Assembly: GCF_026213295.1 (NCBI RefSeq)
Contig: NC_079420.1
Coordinates: 9,750,182-9,814,181, forward strand
Length of the DNA: 64,000 nucleotides
Direction of reading: 5' to 3'
DNA from: Gadus chalcogrammus
Taxonomy: Eukaryota > Chordata > Actinopteri > Gadiformes > Gadidae
Shown: in pieces, positions 13,993 to 27,512 of the stretch
Numbering within the stretch: the stretch's first letter is position 1
Layout: the number at the start of each line of letters is the position of its first letter
The notes under the pieces: generated by a model
Seen by the model: only the letters and a program-made list of their open reading frames with translations
Told to the model about the DNA's origin: nothing
Databases searched by the model: none
Position numbers and translations under genes: made by a program

Positions 13993-15589
13993 CGGTTGAG
14001 GGGGAGGAAGAGGACGGTGTGATCAGTGGATTACAGAAGTGGGAGGTTGTCTCGTTAACTTCCAGCATCAGCTCTGGGACTGTAGGGGAACCTTTAGGGC
14101 ACGGTGATGTGGAACAGAGAGCAGAGGCCCAGAATACAGATTCCCAAAGACGTAGCGATCCATGAGACCAGGGTTTACATAGGGGCCGTCGAGAGCAAAG
14201 GGTTCTTGTTTTCCGTGACCCCTAGAGAGTGGCTTTGGAGAGGGTTCAAGAGTATACGTTAGATTGAATTCCAAAGATAAGATTAAGGCTCTATGTTACA
14301 TTTCTATTTTCTTTATTACATTTCTGCCTTCACGGACAATGCAGGCTAGTGAGTCGGTAAACAGAGGAGGGAGATAGAAGGACTCCGACACAGAACAGTC
14401 CTCAACCAATATTTTCCTTTCATGGTTCGGCGGCCCTAACTAGCTGCCTGAATCCCCTCAGTGCTCAAAAAACATGTTGTGCAAGAGTATCAGCCCTTTA
14501 CCAAGTCAAAGAATCGGTGCCGGGCAAAGGGTGACATTTAGTAATGCTATTAAGGTGCTATTATTACTTTCTTTGCTCTCTATCCTTTGTAACTAGCGGG
14601 ACATTTCAGGTGAGCTACGGGCTAATCTTAATATCAGCTCTACCAAGCGCTCAGTCTGCCTGACTCCTGTTTATCTGTCTCCCGTTGCCATGGTTTCACA
14701 CGAGGTCGCATAAAAAAAATACACATTCAACTTCAGAACAATACATTGTGTGCGGTTTTATATGCAAAGGATGAACTCTCGCCTGCCAAAAAGGGATTCA
14801 CGTCGAGGGTATCAGCGGCGAGCGCGTTCACATCACAGCGCATTAATTTAAAAGTAACAACTGGAATGATTACAGAGCCAGAGATAGATTCAGCTCATTG
14901 GGTAACCCATTTTGTCCCTGCGTCTCTTTATGGCTCGTCGTGCTCGCGTAGACATGATTGAGACTAATCTGCGCGTTCGCCGGCCGCGTTGGCTGTTGGC
15001 TTCTCCCCGTCAGTTGTTAACTGGGAGCACTGTGGCTGAGTTATACTCCCGTGTTGCTGTGTGCCTGGCCGCTGACAGCTCCTCTGCATCGGCCTCGTTT
15101 CATCAGCCGGCAACGCGACGTGACGCCAAAGTGAAGGACAAAGATTATGTCAGGGACGTTTCTTTTCAGCGTCGCTGTCACAGACGTCTGACGCTTGGTC
15201 GACTCTCTCTCGGTGGGCCCCGCATGCCCAGGCTCCTCGGAAACAATGATAGATAGACTCCTTAGAGGCTATGAAAAATCAATAGGAAGGCTCTGTTAGG
15301 GCACCCGGCCATTGATTTCCCATGGATTCTAGTTATTGCGCGGAGCTAGGTTAAAAGACAGTTCACCACAGAGGAAGCCTTGTGTCGTCTCCGGGGGTCA
15401 AGGGCACGAATACAATTTACCTAACACGTATTTCACACGTATTTATTTTCTGTCAGTTGACCATTATGTCACGGTGAGTGTGTCGCATTGTATTTATAAT
15501 TTAATCTAGGCAGAGTACACTCTGTTTTCCCAAAGTGACTCGATGGACAGGCAGGGGATTCCGATAAAATTATATTATTATTCTTTAGT
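13993..15589. other. No gene seen
   Basis: Includes an open frame at 14912-15256 of ordinary composition but without recognisable domain or splice context. Confidence 0.5.
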
Positions 15590-15775
15590 ACTATCTCTCT
15601 CTTTCTCCCTCTCTCCCTCCCTCCCTCTCTCCCTCCCTCCCTCCCTCCCTCCCTCCAACCCTCTCTCCCTCTCTCCCTCTTACCCTTCCTCCGCCTCTCT
15701 CTCCCTCCCCCCCCCCCTCTCACCCTCTCTCCCTCCCTCCCTCCCTCCCTCCCTCCCTCCCTCCCTCCCTCCATT
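15590..15775. repeat. CT / CCCT-rich tract
   Basis: CTCTCTCC and (CCCT)n units, with a C run near 15708-15717. Confidence 0.93.
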
Positions 15776-16250
15776 GCCATTCCTATAGACACAGTTAAAA
15801 CACAGTTAACCAAGAGGAAGAGTTGTGTCGTTTCCAGGGTCACGGGCCATTTGTTGTTCCTATAGAGCGTAGTTGAAACACCGTTCACCACAGAGGAAGA
15901 GTTGTTTCGTCTCGGGGGGGTCAAGGGTTCCCTTGGCATTCCGATAGACCGCAGGAGTGGAGTAGAAGAAGAAAGGCTCTAACGATCGAGCCACCTGGAG
16001 GCATGGAGACACACACACGGTCAACAGACAATGTTTAGAGCACCCGGCTGACAAACATTGCTCCGAGTGTTGGACTGCATAAGGCAGGGCAGGCTACCGG
16101 CAGCACTGCCTCCACCCAAAGCACCGTTAAGAGTAGCTTAGCTTAGCCTTGACGGATGTTCCAAACTACGGACTGACTGCATCCTGGCGTATGTGCTCAT
16201 ACATCGGACCACAGCTCTATTAAGAGTAATACAGCACCCGCGGCTTGGGA

Positions 16251-16271
16251 TGTTATTATATATATATACCG

Positions 16272-16311
<40 letters not shown>

Positions 16312-16312
16312 A
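16251..16312. repeat. (TA)n microsatellite with central ACCGGT
   Basis: Two TA runs are mirrored around ACCGGTG, which can form a cruciform. Confidence 0.93.
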
Positions 16313-16575
16313 TCTTTGTTTACTGTCTTCATTAAATATGCGTCTTCCGATTAATTGTCTATATAGCCCATTGCGTAGGTTTTATTGTTATCCTTTTGTT
16401 GTATTACGACCGCACAAACCCGTTGATTAAGTGCTTTGAAATGTACTTATTTCTGGCGTTTTGTGGGAGGTAACATGTCAATCTCATTAGCAACAACCAG
16501 AGGAAGCTGCTGTAATAATAAATTGTTTGTCATAAACGGACGTGTCTGAAGGCCACATGTGTGTAATTCTTTAGA

Positions 16576-16838
16576 ATGGTAAATGGACTGCATTTATACA
16601 GCGCTTTCCTAACCAGTGGCCACTCAAAGCGCTTCACAATATTGCCGCCCATTCACACACCGACGGCGTTGACAACCACACAGGGCGAGAGCCAGCCGTC
16701 AGGAGCAGTTAGGGTGAGGCGTCTTGCTCAGGGACACCTCAACAAGCAGCTAGGAGGAAACGGGGATCCAACTAGCAACCTTCCGCTTCCCAGCCAACCC
16801 GCTCTACCTCCTGATCCACATGCCCGCAAAGAGAAGAT
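16576..16838 (-). mobile_element. Teleost SINE-like repeat, copy 1 (reverse orientation)
   Basis: It starts with TAAATGGACTGCATTTATAC and includes CTTGCTCAGGGACACCTCAA, shared with the copies at 52400 and 61240. Read on the minus strand, the far end resembles a tRNA head (a TGGATCAGGAGGTAGAGCGG A box and a degenerate B box). An open frame through it is fortuitous. Confidence 0.75.
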
Positions 16839-17349
16839 CTGTTTGGACCTTGATGAAAGAACGGCTGTTTTAAACTATACAAGGAACACATAGAACTTAA
16901 AGCAGGGATGCAAACTCACTCAGCTAGGCTTGTAGGGCAGGTAGGAGAGCCAGCTCAGCGGACAGACTGGTCAGTAGTTCGGGGACTAGTAAATGATTCA
17001 AACAACCTTGTATACTTTCCCCAGTGCAAGATTCATCCTTTCCGGAGGTCCCCTGAATACACCCTTGGACAAAGGCGTTTCCTCCAGTGCAATGAAAAAG
17101 GCTGAGGAAGAAACAATGTCTAGATTAAGTTTTACAATATGGTAACACATATTTGATTTCTGTCAGTTGAACGCTATGTTATGGTAAGTGTGTTTTCTAC
17201 GACGATGACCAAACGGCTCCGTTCCTGATTTGGTTAAAGTCCTATCGTCTTCTATTTATAATTGAATCTAGGCCAATTACACACTGTTTCTCCAAAGTGA
17301 CTCGATTGACAGGGGATTCAGTTTCAAATTCTATTATTATTCTTTAGTA

Positions 17350-17572
17350 TAATCTCTCTCTCTCTCTCTCTTCCTTCCTCTCACCCTCCCGCCCTCTCCT
17401 CCTCTCCCACCATCCCTCCCTTCCTCTCTCCCTTTCTCTCTCCTTCTAACCCTCCCTCCCTCCCTGTCTCTCTCCCTCCCTCCCTCTCTCTCTCCCTCTC
17501 CCTCCCTCACTCTCTCCCGCCCTCTCTCCCTCCCTCTCCCTCCCTCACTCTCTCCCGCCCTCTCTCCTCTCA
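17350..17572. repeat. CT-rich tract
   Basis: (CT)n and CCCT units. A segment with CCCTCACTCTCTCCCGCCCT is duplicated in tandem near 17502-17565. The sequence just upstream (TTCTATTATTATTCTTTAGTA) also resembles that before the tract at 15590. Confidence 0.92.
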
Positions 17573-18867
17573 TTAAAATGGAGGAGAATTAATTACACAG
17601 TATTGCCTTGCTTCGTGTCTCCCAATGCCTCTGCCGCGCCGTGAAAGATCAGAACTCCCTGATTTGAGAGCGGAGCCGGGTGGTGCAGGTGGTGTTGACG
17701 GAGCTGGAGCTGACGTAGCTGGAGCTGACGGCGTCGGAGGTGACGGCGTCGGAGCGTGCGAGGCAGAACGCGCATCTCTCCGTTGCGCTGAGACGTGAGG
17801 CCAACTCCCGTGGCGAGATGAATATTCAATCGTCAGCTGAAGGAGAGTAAAAGGAAAGGGGCAAAAAAGGAAAAATGGGTGTTTACAAATTTGGTTAACA
17901 TATTCTCCCCCCAAGCCAGGGATTTGAGATCTCTTGGGACAGCTGCGTGAGAGATTGTATTTTTGGGGGAATTCTAATTTTCCGGAGTGGGGTGATATCC
18001 CTTATCCCGTATTTTCTGGGGGTGTTGTTGTATCTATGCATCTCCCAGCGTTCCCAAGGTCAGGGTGAAAATCCCTTTTCTGGTGTTTGTGGTCATTTGG
18101 AGTCTGATTTCAGGGAACCCGTGCCGACTTGGCTGGAATAACATCTATTTTTCCGTCCAGCCATCTGTCCGCTACCTTTGTTTTGCGGTCTTCAGACGTG
18201 TGGGGTTTTCTATTACATATATGACGGGTATTTCCAATTTCAAGCCTCTAGGTTTTGATTTGATTTCCTGATTCCCAAAACCCCAATACTGTAACAGAAA
18301 CATTGACTTGAAACCGTGGAGGCGTCGAGAATCACATCAAGTCCAGTCCGAATTACACGTCATTCTTAACGTCTCAGAAAGGACTAGACGTGTGCTGCTT
18401 GGGGCCTCACCAATGCGGTTGAAGAGTTTGGCGGTTTGCTCCGTTTAGATCTATTCTCGGTCTCTATATATAGGAGTTCTCCTCATTGTGTGCGGTTCAG
18501 CCCGTTAAGACGTGGATACTGTAGGTATAACACCCTATTTTACGTTGAAATGCGACGTATCCAGTGTTCATGGAAACGTACACTGTCAACGTTTTTTCTT
18601 GGCGACTGGGTTGCAAGATGTGGTGATTGATTCGCAGCCTGCTACTGTATCCATGTATGCTCTATAATCAAGGTATTTAGGCGGCGATGGCTCTGATCAG
18701 ACCTCACATCATCTTCTCAGTTAGAACCAGATCCGGTGTGATACTGTGTTCACACCTGTTATTAAACAGGTCTCCCAGGTGACATAATCCTTCCCCCGTC
18801 TATACTGAGATGAATGGACAGGAACATCTCTAGCTGCCTTGCTGGATGGGGGCTTACTTCTTCACTG

Positions 18868-18945
18868 ATTGCACTGCATTGCAATTCGACACTGTAAGAT
18901 AAGATGGCACTGTAAGATAAGATGTCACTGTATTAATCCCATATA
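18868..18945. repeat. Short repeat shared with 24116-24182 (copy 1)
   Basis: ATTGCACTGCATTGCAATTC followed by CACTGTAAGATAAGATGGCA recurs near 24120 with few changes. Here the CACTGTAAGATAAGATG part is present twice in tandem. Probably a fragment of an interspersed element. Confidence 0.5.
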
Positions 18946-19103
18946 GTAAAAGAATAACAGAATATGGGCCATTTTCTTTTCTAGGCAGGCTAAGTCCCTC
19001 CAGCTGTTGGACACTCATTTATCAAATAGATTTTTTCCAAGGGCAATCTTCAACCGACCACAAATGCCGAACCTAAGTTGATGGTACTCAAGGAGGAGAG
19101 AGA

Positions 19104-19490
<387 letters not shown>

Positions 19491-20326
19491 GGGGGAAGGC
19501 AGGGGAGGGGTTTCCATGGTGACATTGCTTGCTGAGTTATCCCGTGAGTACCAAACGCATCCTGGGAATTGGTCTGAGCCAGATTGGTGCGCTCCTCGCG
19601 GACGCTGCTCAGAGCCTCCCCGGCCACCCCCATCGCCGGCTCTCTGGGGCTGTTCCCTGATTGCATCGCACTCTTGTATTTTCTTCCGTTGCCATCCAGT
19701 GGAGACCTGATCTAACACCTTAGATGAAAACATTCTCCAAAACACGATCGCCCACCATCGCACACATCTATTCCACCGCGTGCCTGGCTTTCCATAATGG
19801 GTGAACTTGTCCTTTTAAATACCACGTAATCAGCGCGCATCTGTATTATTAGACCAAAACATGTAAAAACACAGCAGCTGAATCCAGCAGAGCCCGGCAC
19901 ACCAGAAGAGACGGATGCACACAAATACATTAGCAAATCTTTTGTATTAGTTTTTTCTTTTTTAAACACTCAATTAGCCGCTACTTCAGTCGAAAATAAC
20001 AAGCTCCTAGACGTGGAACCCGACCCATGTGTTTTAGCTGTAATTAGTCTAAGCAGCAGGCTGGCGAGGCAGCAGCTACACCAGCGTTTGATGAAACAAA
20101 CAGCTTAGTTTGCTGACAGTGAGTCACGGTGCATCCACGTAGACATGTGTGCGCATGCATCTGTTTGTCTAGCTGGCTGGCAGGCAGGGCATGCTGGTGG
20201 TTGTGTTTATTGTGTGCGAGTGTGAAATGGCAGGCAACCAGTAATGGGGCACTGGTCTAGGTGACAATCAGGAGACTGTGCTGATACTAGCAGTGCAGTA
20301 AGCCAGGACTGGTAGTTGCCTGGGTG

Positions 20327-20800
<474 letters not shown>

Positions 20801-21434
20801 CGTTTGTTTGTTCCATGCATACCTGTCATACACAGCGTGTCTGGAAGTGCTGAATGCATCATGGCATATTGACTGCTCATCACCATCTCGTCTCTGCTGG
20901 TTCCACCTCTCCGTAACACATTTCACTGGATTGCCTTTTCCTTGGAAGAAGTGTCAGACTGACGATGATTTCAATGAAGTGGATTTCAGTCAACACATGT
21001 TTTCCGAGACTCTTGGAAGCGTGGGTTCGGACTGGTTTCCATTGCAGTCTCTGTTATTCCCAGTAGGGCTCGTACAGCACAATGCATCATCGGCCTTTTA
21101 GTCGACGATTTTCAGACAATATCCTGTTTTGATTTACAACTTTAGGGACAAGAAAAATGAAAGGATTAAGGATCCGAAATCATAATTATCGTAACCGTAA
21201 CCTAGGCTAAGGAAACTGTTCTCTCATGTCTCGCATGAGAAGTGCTGTGGTATTATCAAACATAACAATTTATCCTTTAACTAGTCTTCTATCGATGTAT
21301 TACAAAACAATTACTGCAGAAACATTTCTACCGACACGATGACTTGTTTGTTAGTGATTGGCACTTGGGTCTATGAACATACTTAATGTACTGACAGCGA
21401 CATATTGTTGTTTCTCTTTCTTCTGTCAAATGTT

Positions 21435-21505
21435 CTTTTTGTAACTCTCTTTGGATAAAAGCGTCTGCTAAATGCCCTAAATGTAACTGTTAATGTAAAT
21501 GCCTC
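21435..21505 (-). repeat. Teleost interspersed motif, reversed fragment
   Basis: TTGGATAAAAGCGTCTGCTA is the reverse complement of the motif at 3665-3690, followed by AATGCCCTAAATGTAA. Only a fragment of about 70 bp is recognisable. Confidence 0.65.
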
Positions 21506-21950
21506 TCTTCCAATATGGCGTTCATTGTGATGCGTCGTTGCGGTGTACGAGGCCTGTGTCCGCACACCATAACGCTGGGTTTCCACACTGAATCATGTAT
21601 AGGATTTGCACATCGCTCCCAGCTTGATGCTGATCTATTGAGTGAAGTGATTTGTTCCACAAACATTGATTGAATTAGGCTAAATGTATGAATGCCTGAA
21701 TCTCAGTTGGCCAATTTATGCTAATAGGAGAGCATTGTTCAGACGATACAATTTCTTTGTCCCTGAAGTTGTAAAACAAAACCTGATATTTGTAATGAAT
21801 TCATGTTTTGCTTTCAAGAGAGATTCCCGTAATGCAATACAAGTGGAAGAAAACCCCCCCGAAACAATCCTGAGTAGTTCTAAAGAATAATGAGATTGTA
21901 TTTTTAGTTCTATTACCTTGGGAATGTGTGTAAACGGACATAACAATACA

Positions 21951-22142
<192 letters not shown>

Positions 22143-22539
22143 TTTGCAAACACTTAAAGTAGCCCCTTTTCACAAAGTTGACGCAATATATCTCAACGGC
22201 AAGCGTAATTGCTTTTCATTATTCTGAAATACATTCTCCCTTTGCACCCCCTCGCAGAGCACTAATTAAATTACCTTTGCAGACACGATGTTTATGCATT
22301 TATCAACCATTCTCCCTCACGTCTCCCATGCATTAGCGAGGGGCAGGATATCTGAGTCTGTGCCCTGTTTGCATTGCTCTAACCACGTCAGAGAGAGAGG
22401 CTGGGGCTCTCCTCACACAGACCAATATCTGTAATAGCATCACCACCTGGCACAAGGTGAGCAAACTCTCTCTTTCAGGCCCCACTGATGCGAAACCAAT
22501 CCCGTCCTGAACCATATTTACACAGCGGCTGTGGCAGAC

Positions 22540-23310
22540 ATCATGGGGGGGGGGGAGGGGGGGGGGGGGGAAGATGGGGGCATGGTGGGGGCCCGGGCGA
22601 CTTCCCCTGGGGAGAGAGGAGGGAGATGGGGGTGGGGAGGAGGTTGGGGTGGTCGGGGAGGATGTCAGTATGGAGGTGACACCCATCAGAACGTTAATCT
22701 CGGTCACCTTGGAGCGCTGACGGCTGCCCACCCCCGATACCGTTAGCAGATAGCGGCTAGCACGGGCAGGGAGCTGGGATACCGGACTGCGTTCTCACCG
22801 CGTGGAACCAGAAGGGGTGCCGGGAACGACAGCCGAGTTCTCCGACTTTAATATCGCTGATAGATAGAGAGGTTGGGGGGGAGGAGATGGGGGGGGGGAG
22901 GAAGGAGGTTGAGAGGGGGCCAACTGTGACGAGAGGAGGAGGGGGAGACAGACGGCAAAGAGATAGAGAGGAGAGCAAGTGGCGAGGGGGAGACGAGGAG
23001 GAGGAGGAGGAGGAGGAGAGGAGAGGGTGTACATGGGAGGGGAGCAGCTGGTGAGGCGAAGAGGGGGGAGAGGGGAGGTGAGGGAGAGGAGAGGAGAGGG
23101 GGAAGGAGAAGGGAAGAGAGGATTCAAGAGGCGCCGGGAGAAGCTGTGGGGGGGGGGGGGGGACGGGGACGGGACAAAGGAAGGAAATTATGTTCTGGTC
23201 ATCGTGAGGAAAGAGCATTGATGGAAACACGGAAATTGACCGAAATTTTGATGGAAGGGGTGGAGAGGGGACGGGGGGGACAGGGGGGGGGGGGGGGGGC
23301 GGCAGAGTGA
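22540..23310. repeat. G-rich region with several poly-G runs
   Basis: Runs of ten or more G occur near 22544-22570, 23149-23161 and 23282-23299, with GGGA/GGAG-rich sequence between. G-quadruplex potential is on the + strand. Confidence 0.9.
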
Positions 23311-23603
23311 CACTCAAGCCAAAGAAAAGGACTGAAAGCCTCAGGGCCAGATGCCGAGGAGCAGAGAGCAGAGGAGATATATAATTGGCGTTGTGTTGTG
23401 TGGGGGGGGCGGTGACGGCCGAGCGAGGCCGGCGTGTGAAGAGCGGGCGGACGCCACGCGGTGGTGTAGTGGACGGATGGGGAGGGGGTGAACCGGGTTT
23501 GTTTGATGCTGAGCAGAAGTGTTTGAGAGAGTGGGCGGTTCAGGAGAGTTCTGCGGTTTAAACGTCTTTCAGGGGGGTCAGGGGGGGGGGAGCATAAATA
23601 TAT

Positions 23604-23668
23604 GGCCCGTTAAGCCCTTTGAGGCTGTACCTGTGGGTATACAAATAAAAATTGAATTGAATTTAATT
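23604..23668 (+). mobile_element. LINE 3' end fragment
   Basis: AAGCCCTTTGAGGCTGTACC followed by TATACAAATAAAAATTGAAT and a TTGAAT-like tail is the typical 3' end of fish L2-type LINEs. Only the last ~65 bp are present, as expected from 5' truncation. Confidence 0.6.
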
Positions 23669-24115
23669 TCAATCAAATCTCTCTCCCTTACCCAAATAGA
23701 AACAGATAAAACTCCTCTCCTGTCTAGTGGCAATGAATCCACCCATTTTGATTCATTTCCACTAGTTAGAATTTGCGTGACATTTGCGGTAAATGAGATA
23801 AACGGTCGGCACTGAGTTCCGTAGGTTCATTAAAAGATATTGTATTTTACACAATCTGACCTTTCCTGGCACTTTCAGATGCCATAAATGGCGTCAAGGC
23901 TCACTGGATGCAAAATAAAGAACTGTCGTTAACATTTACCAAGCTGTGATTGGTTGACGGTGCGTCAATCAAACTGATCTTTTTGTCGATGTATCCATGT
24001 AATCGTATCGCCATAGCAACCAACAAACCGCCTATTTTGTGAACATTAGCATTTCTAATCTCAAAGACAGAGACCCAAGAGACTGGTAACCTCAAATAAT
24101 CAATCGGCCACTTGA

Positions 24116-24182
24116 AACTAGGTTAATTGCACCGCATTGCAATTAACCACTGTGAGATAAGATGGCTCTGTATCAGTCCCGG
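24116..24182. repeat. Short repeat shared with 18868-18945 (copy 2)
   Basis: ATTGCACCGCATTGCAATTA and CACTGTGAGATAAGATGGCT match the first copy with a single GATAAGATG unit. Confidence 0.5.
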
Positions 24183-24394
24183 GCCGGAGGAGACGGACAG
24201 GACGGACTGTGGAAAGGCAGCAGAGCTCCCAGCAGCTGGCTCTGCATTCATCTTCAGCTGAAGGCCAGCTCCTCCTCCTCCTCCTCTTCCTCCTACTCCC
24301 CGATGAATAGAAACAGTACAGTTTCTCTAGTCCCATTGTGTGTTTATCCCAGTTGTCTGGGTCTGATGTCTGACTCCGCTGTTTGTGGGTGGGT

Positions 24395-24690
24395 AACCGT
24401 GCGTGTGTGTCTGTGTGGGTGTGTGTCTATGTGTGTTTGTGTTTGTGTGTCTCTCTGTGTGTGGGTGTGTATGTATGTGTTAGTACTTGTGTGTGTATGT
24501 GTGTGGTTGTGTGTGTACATGTGCATGTGTGTGCGTGCGTGGCGGCATGTGTGTGATTCTGTGTATGTGTGCGTTTCTGTGTGCATGTGTTTGTGTGTGT
24601 ACGTGTGCGTGCATTTCAGTGAGCATTTGTGCATGCCAGCGTGCGTCTATGCATGCATGCGTGCATGGCTGCGTGCATGTGTGTGTATGG
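24395..24690. repeat. Imperfect GT-rich array
   Basis: GTGT, GTAT and GTGC units without a long perfect core. A complementary CA-rich array follows at 24843. Confidence 0.9.
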
Positions 24691-24842
24691 TTGTGTTCCA
24701 CGTGATGTATGGCAGGAAGAGGAGGGTGAGGGATGGCGTGGTAGTGGTTAGAGTTAAAGACAGTAGTTCTCTGAGGCGAGCTCAGAGGCAAGTGGCAAGG
24801 CTGAGTAATGACCCAAAGTGTTCTCAATTACCGTCCCGAGCC

Positions 24843-25060
24843 CGCGCACACACATGCACACACACGCGTATGCGCACACACTCATAAACAGACGCACACT
24901 GACATAGACACAAAACGACACGGACACTCACTCATCCACACACCAAGACACAGTCGCAGACACACACAGACACAAAGGCACACTTGCACATATGCATACA
25001 CACACACACACACAAAAACACACAGACACTCACATACACACACACACGCACAAGCTCTCT
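24843..25060. repeat. Imperfect CA-rich array
   Basis: CACA, CAGA and CACT units, inverted relative to the GT-rich array at 24395-24690 with about 150 bp between. Confidence 0.9.
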
Positions 25061-25119
25061 CTGCAGACTGCACCGCTTAACTCAGTGTGGAGTGCTCATG
25101 CACATTAGCATCTCGCAAC

Positions 25120-25675
25120 CTCTCCCCTCCTCTCCTCTTGACTCCTCTCCTCTCCCCTCCTCCCCCTCCTCTCCTCTACTCTCCCCTCCCCTCCCCTCCC
25201 CTCCCCTCCCCTCCCCTCCCCTCCCCTCCCCTCCCCTCCCTTCCTCCTCTCTCCTCTCCTCTGGACTCCTCTCCTCTCCTTTTCCCTCCTCTCCTCTCCC
25301 TCCTCAACTCTCCCCTCCCCTCCTCTCCTCTCCTCTTCTCTCCCCTCCCCTCCCCTCTCCCCTCCCCTCCCCTCTCCTCTCCCTTTCCCTCCTCTCCTCT
25401 CCCTCCTCAACTCTCCCCTCCCCTCCCCTCCCCTCCCCTCCCCTCCCCTCCTCTCCTCTCCTCTTCTCTCCTCTACCCTCTACTCTCCCCTCCCCTCCCC
25501 TCCCCTCCCCTCCCCTCCCCTCCCCTCCCCTCCTCTCCTCTCCTCTTCTCTCCTCTACCCTCTACCCTCCCCTCCTCTCCTCTCCTCTCCTCTCCTCTCC
25601 TCTCCTCTCCTCTCCTCTCCTCTCCTCTCCTCTCCTCTTGTCCTCTTCTCTCCTCCCCTCCCCTCTCTCCACTTC
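25120..25675. repeat. (CCCCT)n/(CCTCT)n pyrimidine tract, ~550 bp
   Basis: Nearly pure pyrimidine pentamers. A block with CCTCAACTCTCCCCTCCCCT is duplicated (about 25285 and 25390), and a CTCTACCCTCTAC block also recurs (about 25470 and 25550). Confidence 0.96.
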
Positions 25676-26995
25676 TTTGGTCTCCCATAGAAAGACTCAA
25701 GACGTCAGCACCGGAAGAAAGGGGCAGAGAGAGAGAGAGGGAGATGCACAGAGAGATAGAGCAACGGACAATAACCACTAATAATAAAACTCCCAAAAAG
25801 AGTGTTAACATTTCAAAAGCACTTGGAAACGAGAAGCACCAGAAGCACATCCAGACCTCTCTGTGGCAAAGCCCTCACCAATTACAAGTCTGACAAAGCA
25901 GGGCTGCTAGACTATTTCTGAGCCACTCTGTTAGAACTAGAACCGAAAAGATGCACTCCTGTCCCTCATGGCTCAAAGCAGTTCTTCAAGCATTGCCTCA
26001 TCTTTACGCTGCACCATTGTCTCAAAGATACCAATGACAACACTGTATTGGAGAAAAATCGTTAATTGCTGTAACACACGGAACCACAGAACTTGCGAAA
26101 GAAAACTGTATTTTACAAAGCCATAACCAACTGGAATAATTTGCCCCTTAATATCCGCCTAATATAAATAAATCATCGCTTTAACATAATATGAAGAAGC
26201 TTCAATTGGCATGCAAACTGAATAGTAGGAGGTATGACTGTGGGCTAGTATTTAATTTTGTGTTCTGCTTCATATGAGTTGTATAATCCTAATTCTTCTT
26301 CAAAAAGTCTTGACATTTACTTTTTTTGTATTAGTATTTTACCCACTATTACGATGAGTGTCGACTGGCTTTGAATATGAATGTATTTTATTCATCTTTT
26401 CATATCAATGTAACCTTTGCATATTCCTATGTGATTGAATGTATATGAATACAATGCAGGTTGTATCATGTATCATATCATGCCAGGTGCGAATTCGCTG
26501 ATCGCCATGGCATCAGCGAATTGGGATCCTTTAATTAGACAAATAAATCCACCAGAACCAATCCCGTCAACCTGCTGGTTCTGGAACTAACAGCCCCAGC
26601 AACACAGAGCCCCAAGACCGCCTCGCTGCTCCAACCAGATGACAAAGAAAAAAAGGCCTGGACCCGTTTAAAAAAAGAAATAAAAGAATGAACAAAAGGA
26701 CAGTGCTATTCAGCCCTGAAAGAGAGCACACCGGAGCAGAATACTTTCTGCAGCAGCATGAGACCATTGTGATCAACCAGAAGCTGAGAACGTCCTTGAC
26801 GAGATGCAGACCCAGAGAAAGGGCCCATAGATGGAAGAGGCACGGCTGTGCAGAGGATGTGACGCACTCTCTCAACTCCTGTGAACCACTCCGATCAGAA
26901 ACCCTGTTCACCCCTCTGATCACACACATTGGCAACATTGGCAACCCTGAAGTCATCAATACCTTACCTTACCTGAGACGTGAACATAAAAAACT
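25676..26995. other. No gene recognised; open frames at 26567-26959
   Basis: Both strands are open for about 130 codons around 26560-27000. Neither translation resembles a protein I know. It may be transposon-derived, which remains a guess. Confidence 0.4.
26492..26522. repeat. Inverted repeat with palindromic loop
   Basis: AATTCGCTGAT pairs exactly with ATCAGCGAATT, and the loop CGCCATGGC contains the palindrome GCCATGGC. Confidence 0.88.
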
Positions 26996-27074
26996 AGTTC
27001 TCCCTTCTCCCCTTATCCTGCTCCTCCTCCTCTCTGCATCCCTCCCTCCCTTACTCATCAGTTCCATGCACCCA
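26996..27074 (+). repeat. Local duplication, copy 1 (before a CT array)
   Basis: About 79 bp containing CTCCTCCTCCTCTCTGCATC and CAGTTCCATGCACCC are repeated at 29207-29285 with about five differences. Both copies run into (CT)n arrays. Confidence 0.8.
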
Positions 27075-27083
27075 GCTTCTCCT

Positions 27084-27099
27084 CCCCTCTCTCTCTCTC

Positions 27100-27135
<36 letters not shown>

Positions 27136-27136
27136 A
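27084..27136. repeat. (CT)n microsatellite
   Basis: About 50 bp of CT with one CCCT interruption, after the duplicated segment at 26996. Confidence 0.95.
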
Positions 27137-27199
27137 AAGGCTTTGACCACCCTGAAGTCGTCAATGAACTATCTTATATATGGCATGTGATAGGATATG

Positions 27200-27385
27200 T
27201 GATGCCCTGAGACCAGAAGTTGACACAGATCCAGAGTAATGGACCTGGGCCTGTTGTCCTGGGACGTCCTGTGTTCTCCTGAGAGTAGAAGTTGACACAG
27301 ATCCAGGGTGCTGGACCACCCTGGTCCTGTTGTCCTGTGATGTCCTGAGACCAGAGGAGGACTACAGGTAATGGACCATCCTGGC
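27200..27385. repeat. ~75-bp imperfect tandem duplication
   Basis: AGAAGTTGACACAGATCCAG with a following CTGTTGTCCTG segment occurs twice, and part of it (GATGTCCTGAGACCAGA) a third time. Open frames on the minus strand are by-products. Confidence 0.75.
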
Positions 27386-27512
27386 CGCCCCACATCTCTA
27401 TTCTTCCAGCGTATACTGGACACCTCACACACTTATATCTCAACGTATGTCTAACGGTCAACAATGTTTAGTGTCACAATTGGTCAACAACAGTTATTGA
27501 GATGGGTAAAGA

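Noticed and set aside
14912..15256. Arg-rich 114-codon open frame
   Set aside because: No family resemblance, no Kozak or splice support; probably chance in GC-richer DNA.
25087..25893. Ser-Pro-Leu-rich open frames of 260+ codons (also in CT arrays at 29000-29780, 53250-53900, 56250-56700)
   Set aside because: Simple-sequence pyrimidine tracts; no domain, no splice or promoter context.
26567..27146. Overlapping open frames on both strands as a possible gene
   Set aside because: No recognisable domain, splice sites or codon pattern. A transposon remnant is possible but unsupported.
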